Below, piece after piece: positions 43,126-50,795 of a stretch of 51,665 nt of DNA. A program made the translations under genes and the position numbers. Under the pieces are notes generated by a model, which had not been told where the DNA came from, searched no databases, and worked only from the letters and a program-made list of their open reading frames with translations. Location: NCBI RefSeq assembly GCF_018274385.1, contig NZ_JAAFYZ010000055.1, positions 1 through 51,665 on the forward strand, read 5' to 3'. Origin of the DNA: Catenulispora pinistramenti. Lineage in GTDB: Bacteria > Actinomycetota > Actinomycetes > Streptomycetales > Catenulisporaceae. Numbering within the stretch: position 1 is the stretch's first letter; every line of letters begins with the position of its first letter.

Positions 43126-43752
43126 CTAAATCCCCCCAGCAAGCCGCAGCTGCGCCAGCCCGGCCAACACCACCGACACGAACCGCGTCAGATACTCCTG
43201 GTCCACCGGCTGCCCCTTGATCAGGATCCGGTGCACCAGGGTCCCGCAGATCATGTCGAAGATCAGATCGATGTCCGTCTCGCCCTCGACCTCCCCGCGC
43301 GCGCAGGCCCGCTCCCAGGCCTCGTACACCAGGTGCCGCTGCGGATCGATCACCTTGTCGATCACCTTCGCCCGCAGCGACGCGTCCCGGTCTGCCTCGG
43401 CCGACAGCGCCAGCAGCGCGGCTTGCGTCTCCGGCAGTTGCAGCAGTTCCACGTACTGCCCGACCGTCGCCAGCGCGTCCTGAAGCATCGAGCCGCGGTC
43501 GAGCACCTCCAGATGCGAGAACAGCTCCGCCATCGCGTCCACCACGAGGTCGGCCTTGCCCGGCCAGCGGCGGTAGAGCGTGGTCTTGGCGACGCCGGCC
43601 CGGGCGGCGACCTCGGCGATGGTGAGGTCGGGCCAGCCGCGCTCGGCGAGCAGGTCCCGGGTCGCGCTGAGGATCGCGGCGTCGGCGTCGGCGTTGCGGG
43701 GGCGGCCGCGGGTGCGCGGGCCGGTCTGGCGGCTGTCCTCGGACTCGGACAC
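43126..43752 (-). CDS. TetR family transcriptional regulator
   Basis: A 208-residue regulator. HTH: DLTIAEVAARAGVAKTTLYRRWPGKADLVVDAM, preceded by the basic GPRTRGRPRN arm. The C-terminal domain (TetR_C-type, with FDMICGTLVHRILIKGQPVDQEYL) is common in actinomycete efflux and fatty-acid regulators. GTG start at 43752; GAGGAGG lies 12 nt upstream. Convergent with icmA. The intergenic region toward the thioredoxin gene holds the perfect palindrome GATACGC-N6-GCGTATC, a good autoregulatory operator candidate. Confidence 0.82.
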   Translation of the reverse strand: MSESEDSRQTGPRTRGRPRNADADAAILSATRDLLAERGWPDLTIAEVAARAGVAKTTLYRRWPGKADLVVDAMAELFSHLEVLDRGSMLQDALATVGQYVELLQLPETQAALLALSAEADRDASLRAKVIDKVIDPQRHLVYEAWERACARGEVEGETDIDLIFDMICGTLVHRILIKGQPVDQEYLTRFVSVVLAGLAQLRLAGGI

Positions 43753-43893
43753 GATCGCGGCCCGCCTCCTCGCTTGGTCGGTTCCCGGGTGCGGCGTCCG
43801 CCTCGGGCGCGCCGTCTTTTCGCAGGTCGCGGCGCCATACCGAACTGTTCACCCGATCTTCACAAAGGGCCGTCGCACACCCGGCCGCTTTGC

Positions 43894-43913
43894 GATACGC
43901 TTCGACGCGTATC
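43894..43913. promoter_or_regulatory. perfect palindrome, candidate TetR operator
   Basis: GATACGC-TTCGAC-GCGTATC has 7-bp perfect arms. It lies between the divergent TetR and thioredoxin genes and is followed by TTAATGATC, an AT-rich patch suited to a -10. It may serve both genes. Confidence 0.5.
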
Positions 43914-43953
43914 TTAATGATCAGTCTTGCTTCCACGAGCGGGACACGCAAGA

Positions 43954-43995
43954 GCGCCACCCCCTCCAGGTGGGGACCCGGAGGGGAGTTGGCGC
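43954..43995 (+). promoter_or_regulatory. structured leader hairpin of the thioredoxin gene
   Basis: Outer stem GCGCCA/TGGCGC, inner stem CCCCTCC/GGAGGGG and an apical GGT-GGGG-ACC form a three-part hairpin ending 30 nt before the ATG at 44026. It could be a leader regulating translation, or a terminator/attenuator. Confidence 0.4.
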
Positions 43996-44025
43996 GAGGT
44001 TAGCCGGAAAGGGGAGGATGGCGCT

Positions 44026-45039
44026 ATGAGACAGCGACCCCAGTTCCCCGGGATGGCCGCCGGCGGAGGCCCGGGCTTGCCCGCCTCCGCGCTGCGGGGC
44101 GTGGTTGACCTCGGGGCCCTCGCCGCCAAGCCGCAGGCCGCACCGGCCGGGTCGGCTCCGGCGGCCCCGGCCGGCAGCGGCGGCGAGGGCTCCGGCCCGG
44201 CCGCCGACGGTTCCGGCGCCATCGCCTCGCCCCTGGTCTTCGACACCTCCGATGCCACCTTCGACGCCGACGTCATCGAACGTTCCCTGACCGTTCCGGT
44301 GGTCATCGACTTCTGGGCCGAGTGGTGCGGCCCGTGCAAGCAGCTCTCCCCGGTGCTGGAGAAGCTGGCCGGCGAGTACGGCGGCCGGTTCATTCTGGCC
44401 AAGCTGGACGTCGACGCGAACCCGATGCTGGCCCAGGAGTTCGGGATCCAGTCCATCCCGATGGTGATGGCCGTGGTCGGCGGCCGACTGGTCCCGCTGT
44501 TCCAGGGCGCGGTCCCGGAGGCGCAGGTCCGCCGCTACCTGGACGAGCTGCTGAAGCTGGCCGCCGAGAACGGCGTCACCGGCACCGCCGGCGGCGAGGC
44601 CCCGGCCGAGCTGCCCGAGCCGCCGATGGACCCGGCGCTGGCCGCCGCCTACTCCGCGCTGGAGGAGAACGACCTCGACGGCGCCGCCCAGGCCTTCCGC
44701 AACGTGCTCAGCGCCAACCCCGGCGACACCGAGGCCAAGCTGGCGCTGGCCCAGGTGGAGCTGATGCTCAACACCCGGGACCTGGACGCCGGGCAGGTGC
44801 ACGCCGACGCCGAGGCCAGGCCGGACGACGTCCGGGCCCAGATCGCCGCCGCCGAGTTCGACCTGTCGGCCGGCCGGGTGGAGCAGGCGATCGACCGGCT
44901 GATCTCCTTCGTGGCCCGCACCGCCGGGGCCGATCGGGACGCCGCACGGGTGAAGCTGCTGGACTTCTTCGAGCTCCTGGGCCCGGAAGACCCGCGGACC
45001 GGGGCCGGTCGGCGCCGACTGACGAGCGTGCTGTTCTGA
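44026..45039 (+). CDS. thioredoxin-TPR protein (YbbN/CnoX type) with active-site WCGPC
   Basis: A 337-residue protein. Residues 1-65 are disordered (Ala/Gly/Pro-rich). Residues 68-180 are a thioredoxin fold with DFWAEWCGPCKQLSP (C101/C104) and cis-Pro in QSIPMVMAV. Residues 205-337 form helical repeats (LAAAYSALEENDLDGAAQAFRNVLSANPGD and two more), as in CnoX/YbbN chaperedoxins. Unlike E. coli YbbN, which lacks a full CxxC, both cysteines are present, so it may be redox-active as well as holding unfolded proteins. ATG at 44026 is preceded by AGGGGAGG. A strong terminator follows. Neighbour of the DUF6230 operon, as recalled for Streptomyces. Confidence 0.85.
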   Translation: MRQRPQFPGMAAGGGPGLPASALRGVVDLGALAAKPQAAPAGSAPAAPAGSGGEGSGPAADGSGAIASPLVFDTSDATFDADVIERSLTVPVVIDFWAEWCGPCKQLSPVLEKLAGEYGGRFILAKLDVDANPMLAQEFGIQSIPMVMAVVGGRLVPLFQGAVPEAQVRRYLDELLKLAAENGVTGTAGGEAPAELPEPPMDPALAAAYSALEENDLDGAAQAFRNVLSANPGDTEAKLALAQVELMLNTRDLDAGQVHADAEARPDDVRAQIAAAEFDLSAGRVEQAIDRLISFVARTAGADRDAARVKLLDFFELLGPEDPRTGAGRRRLTSVLF

Positions 45040-45111
45040 GCGCTGTCCCGAGTGCTGTTCCGGCGGCCTGACCGGGCCGTCGGACGGCCTGGGAAACCAC
45101 CCTCGCCAAAC

Positions 45112-45144
45112 GCCCCCGCGCCTGATCAAGACCGGCGTGGGGGC
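45112..45144 (+). terminator. terminator of the thioredoxin gene
   Basis: GCCCCCGCGCC and GGCGTGGGGGC pair over 11 bp with one wobble around an 11-nt loop, followed by the T-rich ATTTTACCTTTTCTTT. Confidence 0.8.
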
Positions 45145-45343
45145 CGTGATTTTACCTTTTCTTTGCCAAGTGTCACATCGCCTTGACGGCTCGTCAGACC
45201 TCGGATGAGAGCGGGGTCACAGGCGAGGTGTTAGTGGGGTTTTGTCCCTGTTCGTCAACTACACAGAGTGTCCAATTAGCCGTCAGTTCTCGTTTATGAG
45301 TCCCCGACAACCGTCCGCCGGGCAACCGGAGTCCCCCGATCGT

Positions 45344-45359
45344 GTTACCGGTCGGTAAC
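45344..45359. promoter_or_regulatory. palindromic box upstream of the DUF6230 operon
   Basis: GTTACCGGTCGGTAAC (7 of 8 pairs) fits TTACY-N4-RGTAA, the same class as the boxes at ccr and mce/thiolase. It is 227 nt before the DUF6230 start within a 546-nt gene-free stretch (45040-45585). That stretch otherwise shows only the thioredoxin terminator, scattered AT-rich promoter-like patches (45150-45300) and one copy of a 15-nt repeat. Confidence 0.45.
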
Positions 45360-45372
45360 GAACCCCTTGTGC

Positions 45373-45387
45373 GGCGGGCGCGAGTAG
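45373..45387 (+). repeat. 15-nt repeat upstream of DUF6230, copy 1
   Basis: GGCGGGCGCGAGTAG, identical to 46281-46295, which forms one arm and loop of a hairpin before the next gene of the operon. Confidence 0.7.
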
Positions 45388-45585
45388 ACCACGATCACAT
45401 CCGCTCGGTCTGTTAATCCGACGATCCCCGAAACGATCGCGCGGCAACAGGTCCCCACCGGGTCGGCAGAACTAGCAGAACTACTCGTCGCTGCCGTAGC
45501 CGAGGCCCTTGCGGGCCATCTCGGCCCGCATGCCGCGGTCCGGTGCGCGCCGGACCCGTCCCATCCGCTCGTGGAGGAGTAACGC

Positions 45586-46242
45586 ATGAAGGACGCAATG
45601 GGCGCCCAGGTGCTGGGCGGCACCAAGTGGAAGCGCTTCGCCCTGGTGATGGTCCCCACCGTCGGCATCGCCGGCGCGATGACCGTCGGGATGGCCAACG
45701 GTGTGCTGGCGAGCTCCTTCGCCGTGTCCGGCCAGCAGTTCAAGGTCTCCGCCGACGAGCTGGACGGTAACGTCTTCGCCCAGTCCGGCACCGTGATCGT
45801 CGACGCGAACGGCAAGCCGCACGCGGTGGCCGTGGCCGGCATCAAGAGCGCGAAGATCTACAAGATGTGCCAGTCGGTCAACGTGCCGGTCCCGCTGCTG
45901 GGCAACCTGACCATAGTGCTGTCCGCCGGCGGCGGCGGCACCCCGGTGACCGCCACGAACCTGGTCCTGGACACCAACCAGGTGAACGCCGACGCCACCT
46001 TCTCCGGCGTCAACATCGGCGCCTCGGCGGCCGACATCGCGAACCAGACCGGCATCCAGGGCTTCAACGGGTACGACAAGACCGGCAAGCCGGCGCCGTT
46101 CGCCCCGGGCGACTTCGGCCAGGTCGTGCAGACCGCGGTCCTGAAGGGCGTGACCCAGACCGCCTACTCGACCACGGCCGGCACGATGGCGCTCAAGGGC
46201 CTGTCGATCTCGGCGAACCTGAACGGCAAGGAGTGCTTCTAG
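45586..46242 (+). CDS. DUF6230 family exported protein
   Basis: A 218-residue protein. Basic start (KWKR) and one hydrophobic segment (residues about 17-42, FALVMVPTVGIAGAMTVGMANGVLA) act as signal or anchor. The rest is a beta-rich extracellular domain of about 175 residues with hydrophobic alternation (FKVSADELDGNVF, PHAVAVAGIKSAKIYKM) and two Cys (KMCQS and the C-terminal KECF) that may form a disulfide. Streptomyces homologues are often called cholesterol esterase, but no GxSxG or other esterase motif exists here. GGAGGAG precedes the ATG. First gene of a three-gene operon with a DUF6114 membrane protein. Function unknown; lipid or envelope binding is inferred. Confidence 0.75.
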   Translation: MKDAMGAQVLGGTKWKRFALVMVPTVGIAGAMTVGMANGVLASSFAVSGQQFKVSADELDGNVFAQSGTVIVDANGKPHAVAVAGIKSAKIYKMCQSVNVPVPLLGNLTIVLSAGGGGTPVTATNLVLDTNQVNADATFSGVNIGASAADIANQTGIQGFNGYDKTGKPAPFAPGDFGQVVQTAVLKGVTQTAYSTTAGTMALKGLSISANLNGKECF

Positions 46243-46280
46243 GCCCTTGAGGCTTCGAAGCGGTCTGAGACACCCTGGGA

Positions 46281-46307
46281 GGCGGGCGCGAGTAGGGCGC
46301 GCCCGCC
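46281..46307 (+). promoter_or_regulatory. perfect hairpin between the DUF6230 and DUF6114 genes
   Basis: GGCGGGCGCG pairs fully with CGCGCCCGCC around AGTAGGG, 38 nt after the DUF6230 stop, with no T-run. It may be a partial terminator or mRNA stabiliser that sets more DUF6230 than downstream product. It includes copy 2 of the 15-nt repeat (46281-46295). Confidence 0.6.
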
Positions 46308-46337
46308 CACCACAGTCAGCACATGTCGGGAGTAGCA

Positions 46338-47081
46338 GTGACCACCATTGACGCCGAGTATTCCGGGGGCCAAGAGCACGTCGTGGTCAGAGGATGGCGC
46401 GCGTTCAAGGAGTGGCGCCACTCCCGGCCGTTCTGGGCCGGACTGTGGACCCTTCTGGCCGCCTTCGAGCTGTGGAGCATCCCGTTCCTGCAGCCGCTGC
46501 TGGTCCAGCACAAGCTGAACATCAAGATGGCCGGCATCGCCGGCGTGTCGACGATGGCCATCACCCCGGCGCTGATCATGATGGCCGCGGCCATGTGGTT
46601 CGCGCCCGGCTACCGGGTATTCGCCGGCGTCTTCACCCTGGTGTGCGCGCTGCTGTCGATGGTGGTGTCGAACTTCGGCGGCTTCCTGCTGGGCATGCTC
46701 CTGGGCGTGTTCGGCGGCGGGCTGGCCTTCTCCTGGACCCCGCGGCTGACCGACGAGCAGATCGCCGCGCAGGCCAGAGCCGAACAGGCCTACCGGGACG
46801 CGCTGGCCGGCGATATGCCGCCCTCGGCGCGCTCGCCGCTGGCCGGACCCGCCGAGAGCCGGGACGACCAGGACCCCTACCAGTTCGAGGAGACCGAGCC
46901 GCAGCACGCGGCCGCCGGACCCATTCCGGGCGTCGCCGGCTACCAGGGCACCCGAGGCGAGATGACCTCGGCCTTGCCGCAGACCGCCGACTCCACACCC
47001 GCCGACACTGTTCCGGCCACGCCACCGCGGGACGTCGTCCCGCCGTTGCCGCGGGCCGAGGACACTCCTCTGGGGGCTTGA
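46338..47081 (+). CDS. DUF6114 membrane protein
   Basis: A 247-residue protein with about four hydrophobic segments between residues 30 and 140 (FWAGLWTLLAAFELWSIPFL, MAGIAGVSTMAITPALIMMAAAMWF, VFAGVFTLVCALLSMVVSNFGGFLLGMLLGVFGGGLAF) and a disordered acidic/Pro tail of 100 residues. The opening RPFWAGLWTLLAAFELW is characteristic of DUF6114. GTG at 46338 has CGGGAG 5 nt upstream, so it is preferred to the ATG at 46323, which has none. It always seems to accompany DUF6230 genes in actinomycetes as I recall, so a joint membrane complex is likely. Role unknown. Confidence 0.75.
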   Translation: MTTIDAEYSGGQEHVVVRGWRAFKEWRHSRPFWAGLWTLLAAFELWSIPFLQPLLVQHKLNIKMAGIAGVSTMAITPALIMMAAAMWFAPGYRVFAGVFTLVCALLSMVVSNFGGFLLGMLLGVFGGGLAFSWTPRLTDEQIAAQARAEQAYRDALAGDMPPSARSPLAGPAESRDDQDPYQFEETEPQHAAAGPIPGVAGYQGTRGEMTSALPQTADSTPADTVPATPPRDVVPPLPRAEDTPLGA

Positions 47082-47085
47082 CGTC

Positions 47086-48864
47086 TTGAGTGCCACAGGC
47101 AGCAACGAGAACCAGAACTCCACCGGGCCGGACCCGGACGGGTCACGGGCCGACCGGGCGCGCCGTCCGGCGGCGTCCGGGCCCGGGGGGTTCGCCGACC
47201 TCGCCGGGATGCGCGAGGCCATCCTGCGCGCCGAGCGCGGGACGCCCGCCGGTGCCGCGGGGGCACCGGCCGGGCCGGAGGCGCTGCTGGACGCGCTGCG
47301 GCGCTCCCGCCGCGTCGGCGGGACCCCGGCGGGCGGGTCGTCGATCGGCGGCGCCTTCGCGCTCGACGCCGGCCCGGAGCCCGAGCCGGACAGCGAGCCG
47401 CCGCTGCGCTCCCGCGGCGGCGGGGTGAACAAGCCCCGCGCGGTCGTGCCGACCCCGCTGCTGGCCGCCGAGGCGGTCCGGCTGGTCGACACCGCGCACA
47501 GCAAGCGGGCCCGCATGGTGACCGCGATCGGGCTGCCGGCCGTCTTCCTGGCCGCCACCGGCGTCGCGGTGATGCCGACGGTCGCGAACGCGGCCAGCTC
47601 GTCGTCATCGACCTCCACCTCGCCGACCTCCACCTCGTGCGCACCGGGCTCGTCGGCGGTGCCGAACACCGGCGGGGCCAAGAGCTCCGCGCCGACCTCG
47701 GCCCCGAGCAGCACGCCGAGCTCCGCCGCCGGCAAGCCGAGCTCAGCGCCGAGCACCCCCGGCGCCCCGCAGCCCTCCGGCGGTTCGAGCACGCCGAAGC
47801 CGTCGTCCTCGGCCCCGCAGAGCAAGCCGTCGGGCGCGCCGTCCGGCGCCCCGAACCCGGTCACGCCGACGCCGACCGGCGCCAACACCGGCCCGACCGC
47901 GCCGCCGCCGTCCGCCAGCGCCTCTAAGGCCCCGTCCTCGGCGCCGAGCAGCACCCCGAGCCCGAGCTCGTCGGTCACCTGGTGGAACCCGCTGAGCTGG
48001 CTGGGCACCACGGTCAACGGGGTGTTCAACCCGGCTCCGTCGTCGAGCCCGTCCACGGTGAACAAGCTGGCCGCGGCGCCCGCGGCCACCCCGAGCTCGA
48101 ACCCGACGTCCTCGCCGGCCCCGATCCTGTCGATCGGCCTGGGCGGCTCGACCAGCCCGAGCCCGTCCGGCACGCCGAGCTCGAAGCCCTCGGTGCCGAG
48201 CACGCCGCAGCCGTCGTCCAGCGAGTCCTCCAAGCCCTCGGCGCCGTCGTCCACGCCTTCGACGCCGACTTCCAGCTCCAGCTCGACCTCCGGCGCGAGC
48301 AGCCCGTCGAGCGTGCCGTCCGGGGTTCCGACCTACCAGGGCCACGTGCTCACGGCGCCGACCACGGTCTGCGTGCAGAGCGCCGCCGCCCAGCCGTTCC
48401 GCGAGGTCGAGTGGCACCTGTCCGCGTCCTCGCTGACGCTGACCAACCAGAAGTTCCTGGGTTTCCAGAAGATCCAGACCGGTGACGGCCAGACGGTGAC
48501 CGTCATGGCCATCCACGCGGACTCGATCGACCTGACCGACATGGTCACCTACAACGAGGACGGCAACGTGCCGATCCTCTCCGACGGCGGCAGGGGCCAG
48601 AACGTCCACCTGACCAACGTCACCCTGCACGTCCTGAAGCAGGTGGGCACCATGACGGCGCCCCTGCCGCTCGGTCCGGTCACGCTGGGCCCGCCCGGAG
48701 AAGCCGGGACCGACCTGATCAGCCAGGCGGTCATGGCGCTGCTGCAGTTGAACCTGCCGCTGCCGCCCAGCACCTTCACCCATGTGGACGTGGACCAGTA
48801 CATGCTGACCTCTGACACGCTGGACATCCCCGGCTTCAACGTCGAGGCGCCGATCCTCAAGTAG
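47086..48864 (+). CDS. membrane-anchored protein with long Ser/Pro stalk and extracellular C-terminal domain
   Basis: A 592-residue protein. Residues 1-140 are disordered and cytoplasmic, 144-168 a membrane helix (GLPAVFLAATGVAVMPTVA), 168-415 a Ser/Pro/Thr stalk of about 250 residues with a central WWNPLSWLG patch near residue 300, and 415-592 a globular beta-rich domain. That domain (WHLSASSLTLTNQKFLGF, TVTVMAIHADSIDLTDM) has a layout like the DUF6230 protein upstream. The stalk is long enough to cross the peptidoglycan. TTG start 5 nt after the DUF6114 stop, with GGGGG before it, suggests translational coupling. I do not know a named family for it. A terminator follows. Confidence 0.65.
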   Translation: MSATGSNENQNSTGPDPDGSRADRARRPAASGPGGFADLAGMREAILRAERGTPAGAAGAPAGPEALLDALRRSRRVGGTPAGGSSIGGAFALDAGPEPEPDSEPPLRSRGGGVNKPRAVVPTPLLAAEAVRLVDTAHSKRARMVTAIGLPAVFLAATGVAVMPTVANAASSSSSTSTSPTSTSCAPGSSAVPNTGGAKSSAPTSAPSSTPSSAAGKPSSAPSTPGAPQPSGGSSTPKPSSSAPQSKPSGAPSGAPNPVTPTPTGANTGPTAPPPSASASKAPSSAPSSTPSPSSSVTWWNPLSWLGTTVNGVFNPAPSSSPSTVNKLAAAPAATPSSNPTSSPAPILSIGLGGSTSPSPSGTPSSKPSVPSTPQPSSSESSKPSAPSSTPSTPTSSSSSTSGASSPSSVPSGVPTYQGHVLTAPTTVCVQSAAAQPFREVEWHLSASSLTLTNQKFLGFQKIQTGDGQTVTVMAIHADSIDLTDMVTYNEDGNVPILSDGGRGQNVHLTNVTLHVLKQVGTMTAPLPLGPVTLGPPGEAGTDLISQAVMALLQLNLPLPPSTFTHVDVDQYMLTSDTLDIPGFNVEAPILK

Positions 48865-48917
48865 GGATCCCGGACCCTTGCGGCCGGTCGGTCCCGACAC
48901 CCGTACAGATCACCACC

Positions 48918-48946
48918 CCCGTGCCCGCCCTCCCGGCGGGCACGGG
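48918..48946 (+). terminator. terminator of the DUF6230 operon
   Basis: CCCGTGCCCGCC pairs perfectly over 12 bp with GGCGGGCACGGG around CTCCC, followed by CTTCTGCTTTG. It lies 54 nt past the stop. Confidence 0.8.
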
Positions 48947-49042
48947 CTTCTGCTTTGATGAGATATCCGACATCGAAATCCTGATACCGAAGTCGGCCGT
49001 ACCAGTCCGCACCCCGGGCTCGTGAGAAAGGGTCACCGCCGA

Positions 49043-49816
49043 ATGGGCGAGTTCGTACGCGTGGAGACCGACGGCGCGGTGGGCGTGATCCGCCTGGACC
49101 GCCCGAAGATGAACGCGCTGAACGTGCAGGTGCAGCGCGAGCTGCACGAGGCCGCCGACCAGGTCGGTGCCGACCCGGCGATCCGGGCCGCGGTGATCTG
49201 GGGCGGCGAGAAGGTGTTCGCCGCCGGCGCGGACATCAAGGAAATGCAGGGCATGTCCTACGCGGACATGGCGGTGCAGTCCGTGCGGCTCCAGGACGCC
49301 TTCAAGGCGCTGGCGAACATCCCCAAGCCGGTCATCGCCGCGATCACCGGCTACGCCCTGGGCGGCGGCTGCGAGCTGGCCCTGACCGCCGACTTCCGGG
49401 TCGCGGCCGAGGACGCCAAGCTGGGCCAGCCGGAGATCTCCCTCGGCCTGATCCCCGGGGCCGGCGGCACCCAGCGGCTGCCCCGGCTGATCGGCCCGGC
49501 CCGGGCCAAGGACCTGATCTTCTCCGGCCGCATGGTGGACGCCGCCGAGGCGCTGGCGATCGGCCTGGTGGACCGAGTGGTCCCGGCCGCCGATGTCTAC
49601 AAGACTGCTGTGGAGTGGGCGGGCACCTTCGCCGATGGTCCCGCGTTGGCCATCAAGGCGGCCAAGGAGGCCGTGAACCGCGGGTTGGAAGTGGACCTGG
49701 AGACCGGCCTGGAGATCGAGCGCCTCCAGTTCACCGGGACCTTCGCCACCGACGACCGCACCGAGGGCATGCGGGCTTTCGTGGCCAAGGAGAAGCCGGG
49801 CTTCACCGGACGTTGA
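49043..49816 (+). CDS. enoyl-CoA hydratase (crotonase family)
   Basis: A 257-residue crotonase. Oxyanion-hole segment KVFAAGADIKEM, catalytic Glu in GGGCELALTADF and second catalytic Glu in GQPEISLGLIPGAGGTQRL, both matching E144/E164 of rat enoyl-CoA hydratase, so it should hydrate crotonyl-type enoyl-CoA. ATG at 49043 is taken (MGEFVRVET); a GTG at 49022 is in frame, and AAAGGG lies between. It supplies or drains crotonyl-CoA, the Ccr substrate. The two YbjQ-like genes follow at 53 and 20 nt spacing and may be cotranscribed. Confidence 0.88.
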   Translation: MGEFVRVETDGAVGVIRLDRPKMNALNVQVQRELHEAADQVGADPAIRAAVIWGGEKVFAAGADIKEMQGMSYADMAVQSVRLQDAFKALANIPKPVIAAITGYALGGGCELALTADFRVAAEDAKLGQPEISLGLIPGAGGTQRLPRLIGPARAKDLIFSGRMVDAAEALAIGLVDRVVPAADVYKTAVEWAGTFADGPALAIKAAKEAVNRGLEVDLETGLEIERLQFTGTFATDDRTEGMRAFVAKEKPGFTGR

Positions 49817-49869
49817 ACAAGGTGGGGGCCCACCCCGGGTCCCCGTCGAGCCAAGGAGGCGTCACGGCA

Positions 49870-50775
49870 ATGGCCATGGAACAGCTCCCAGAGGCCGCCC
49901 AGGCCCGGATGAACGAGATCCGGAACTCGGGCACCTGGGGCTCGGCCCTGACCACCAACGAGTTCGCCGCGGTCCGCGCCGCCGGCTTCGAACCCGTCGG
50001 CCAGGTCTTCGGCTCCTGCGTGTACCACCTGGGCTACACCGGGGCCTACAACTGCCCCGGAGCCTGGATGGGCGGGGCCGGCTACACCTCGACCTCCACC
50101 GGCCGCTACTCGGCCTACGCGCCGCTGACGCAGTCGCTGTACGACGCGCGCCGGCTGGCCGTGGGGCGGATGAGCACCGAGGCCTCGCTGCTCGGCGGCG
50201 ACGGCGTCGTCGGGGTACGGCTGGCGATCCGCCGGTTCCCGGCCGGCGGCCTGGAGTTCTCGGCGATCGGCACCGCGGTGCGCGCCGCGAACAGCACGGT
50301 GAAGCTGCGGAACCCCTTCACCTCCCACGTCACCGGCCAGGAGTTCGCCAAGCTGGTGATGAACGGCTGGATCCCGGTGTCGCTGGTGCTCGGCATCGCC
50401 ATCGGGACCCGGCACGACGACTGGTGGACCCGGATGGCCTCGCGGCGCTGGGCCGGCAACCAGGAGGTGGAGGGCTACACGGACCTGGTGAACCAGACCC
50501 GGCACGCCTCCCGGCAGGAGCTGGCCCGGAACGTGAAGGGCGTGCACGCCGACGGGGTCGTGGTGTCCTCCATCGAGCTGGAGATCCGGGAACGGGAGTG
50601 CCCGGTCACCGACGGCCAGCGGGACCACATCTGCGAGGCCACCACCATCGGCACCGCCATAGCGGCGTTCAAGAGCAGCGGCCAGCCGGCCCGGACCGGC
50701 TCGCTGGCCATCATGTCGCTGGACCCGGAGCGGCGCGCCGCCGCCCGGCGCGAGACTTCTGTGCGATACCTGTAA
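49870..50775 (+). CDS. protein with two YbjQ-like (heavy-metal-binding, PF01906-type) domains, first paralogue
   Basis: A 301-residue cytosolic protein. Two copies of a YbjQ-like unit are seen: residues about 20-145 (SALTTNEFAAVRAAGFEPVGQVFGSCVYHLGY to EFSAIGTAV) and 155-285 (PFTSHVTGQEFAKLVMNGWIPVSLVLG to TTIGTAI). Each has the helix YDARRLAVGRMSTEA or its relative and the strand GGDGVVGVRL. Single-domain YbjQ proteins form beta-rich pentamers of unclear role; the metal-binding name is not supported by His/Cys clusters here. ATG at 49870 has AAGGAGG about 10 nt upstream. Followed by a shorter paralogue. Confidence 0.7.
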   Translation: MAMEQLPEAAQARMNEIRNSGTWGSALTTNEFAAVRAAGFEPVGQVFGSCVYHLGYTGAYNCPGAWMGGAGYTSTSTGRYSAYAPLTQSLYDARRLAVGRMSTEASLLGGDGVVGVRLAIRRFPAGGLEFSAIGTAVRAANSTVKLRNPFTSHVTGQEFAKLVMNGWIPVSLVLGIAIGTRHDDWWTRMASRRWAGNQEVEGYTDLVNQTRHASRQELARNVKGVHADGVVVSSIELEIRERECPVTDGQRDHICEATTIGTAIAAFKSSGQPARTGSLAIMSLDPERRAAARRETSVRYL

Positions 50776-50795
50776 CGAGGGGCTGGAGACACGAG

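Noticed and set aside
45586..46242. Naming the DUF6230 protein a cholesterol esterase
   Set aside because: No serine nucleophile motif, no oxyanion motif and a size too small for known esterases; the name comes from old annotations.
46239..48254. 671-codon open frame on the minus strand opposite DUF6114 and the stalk gene
   Set aside because: A shadow of the Ser/Pro-rich stalk; no start signals, and it crosses the operon junction.
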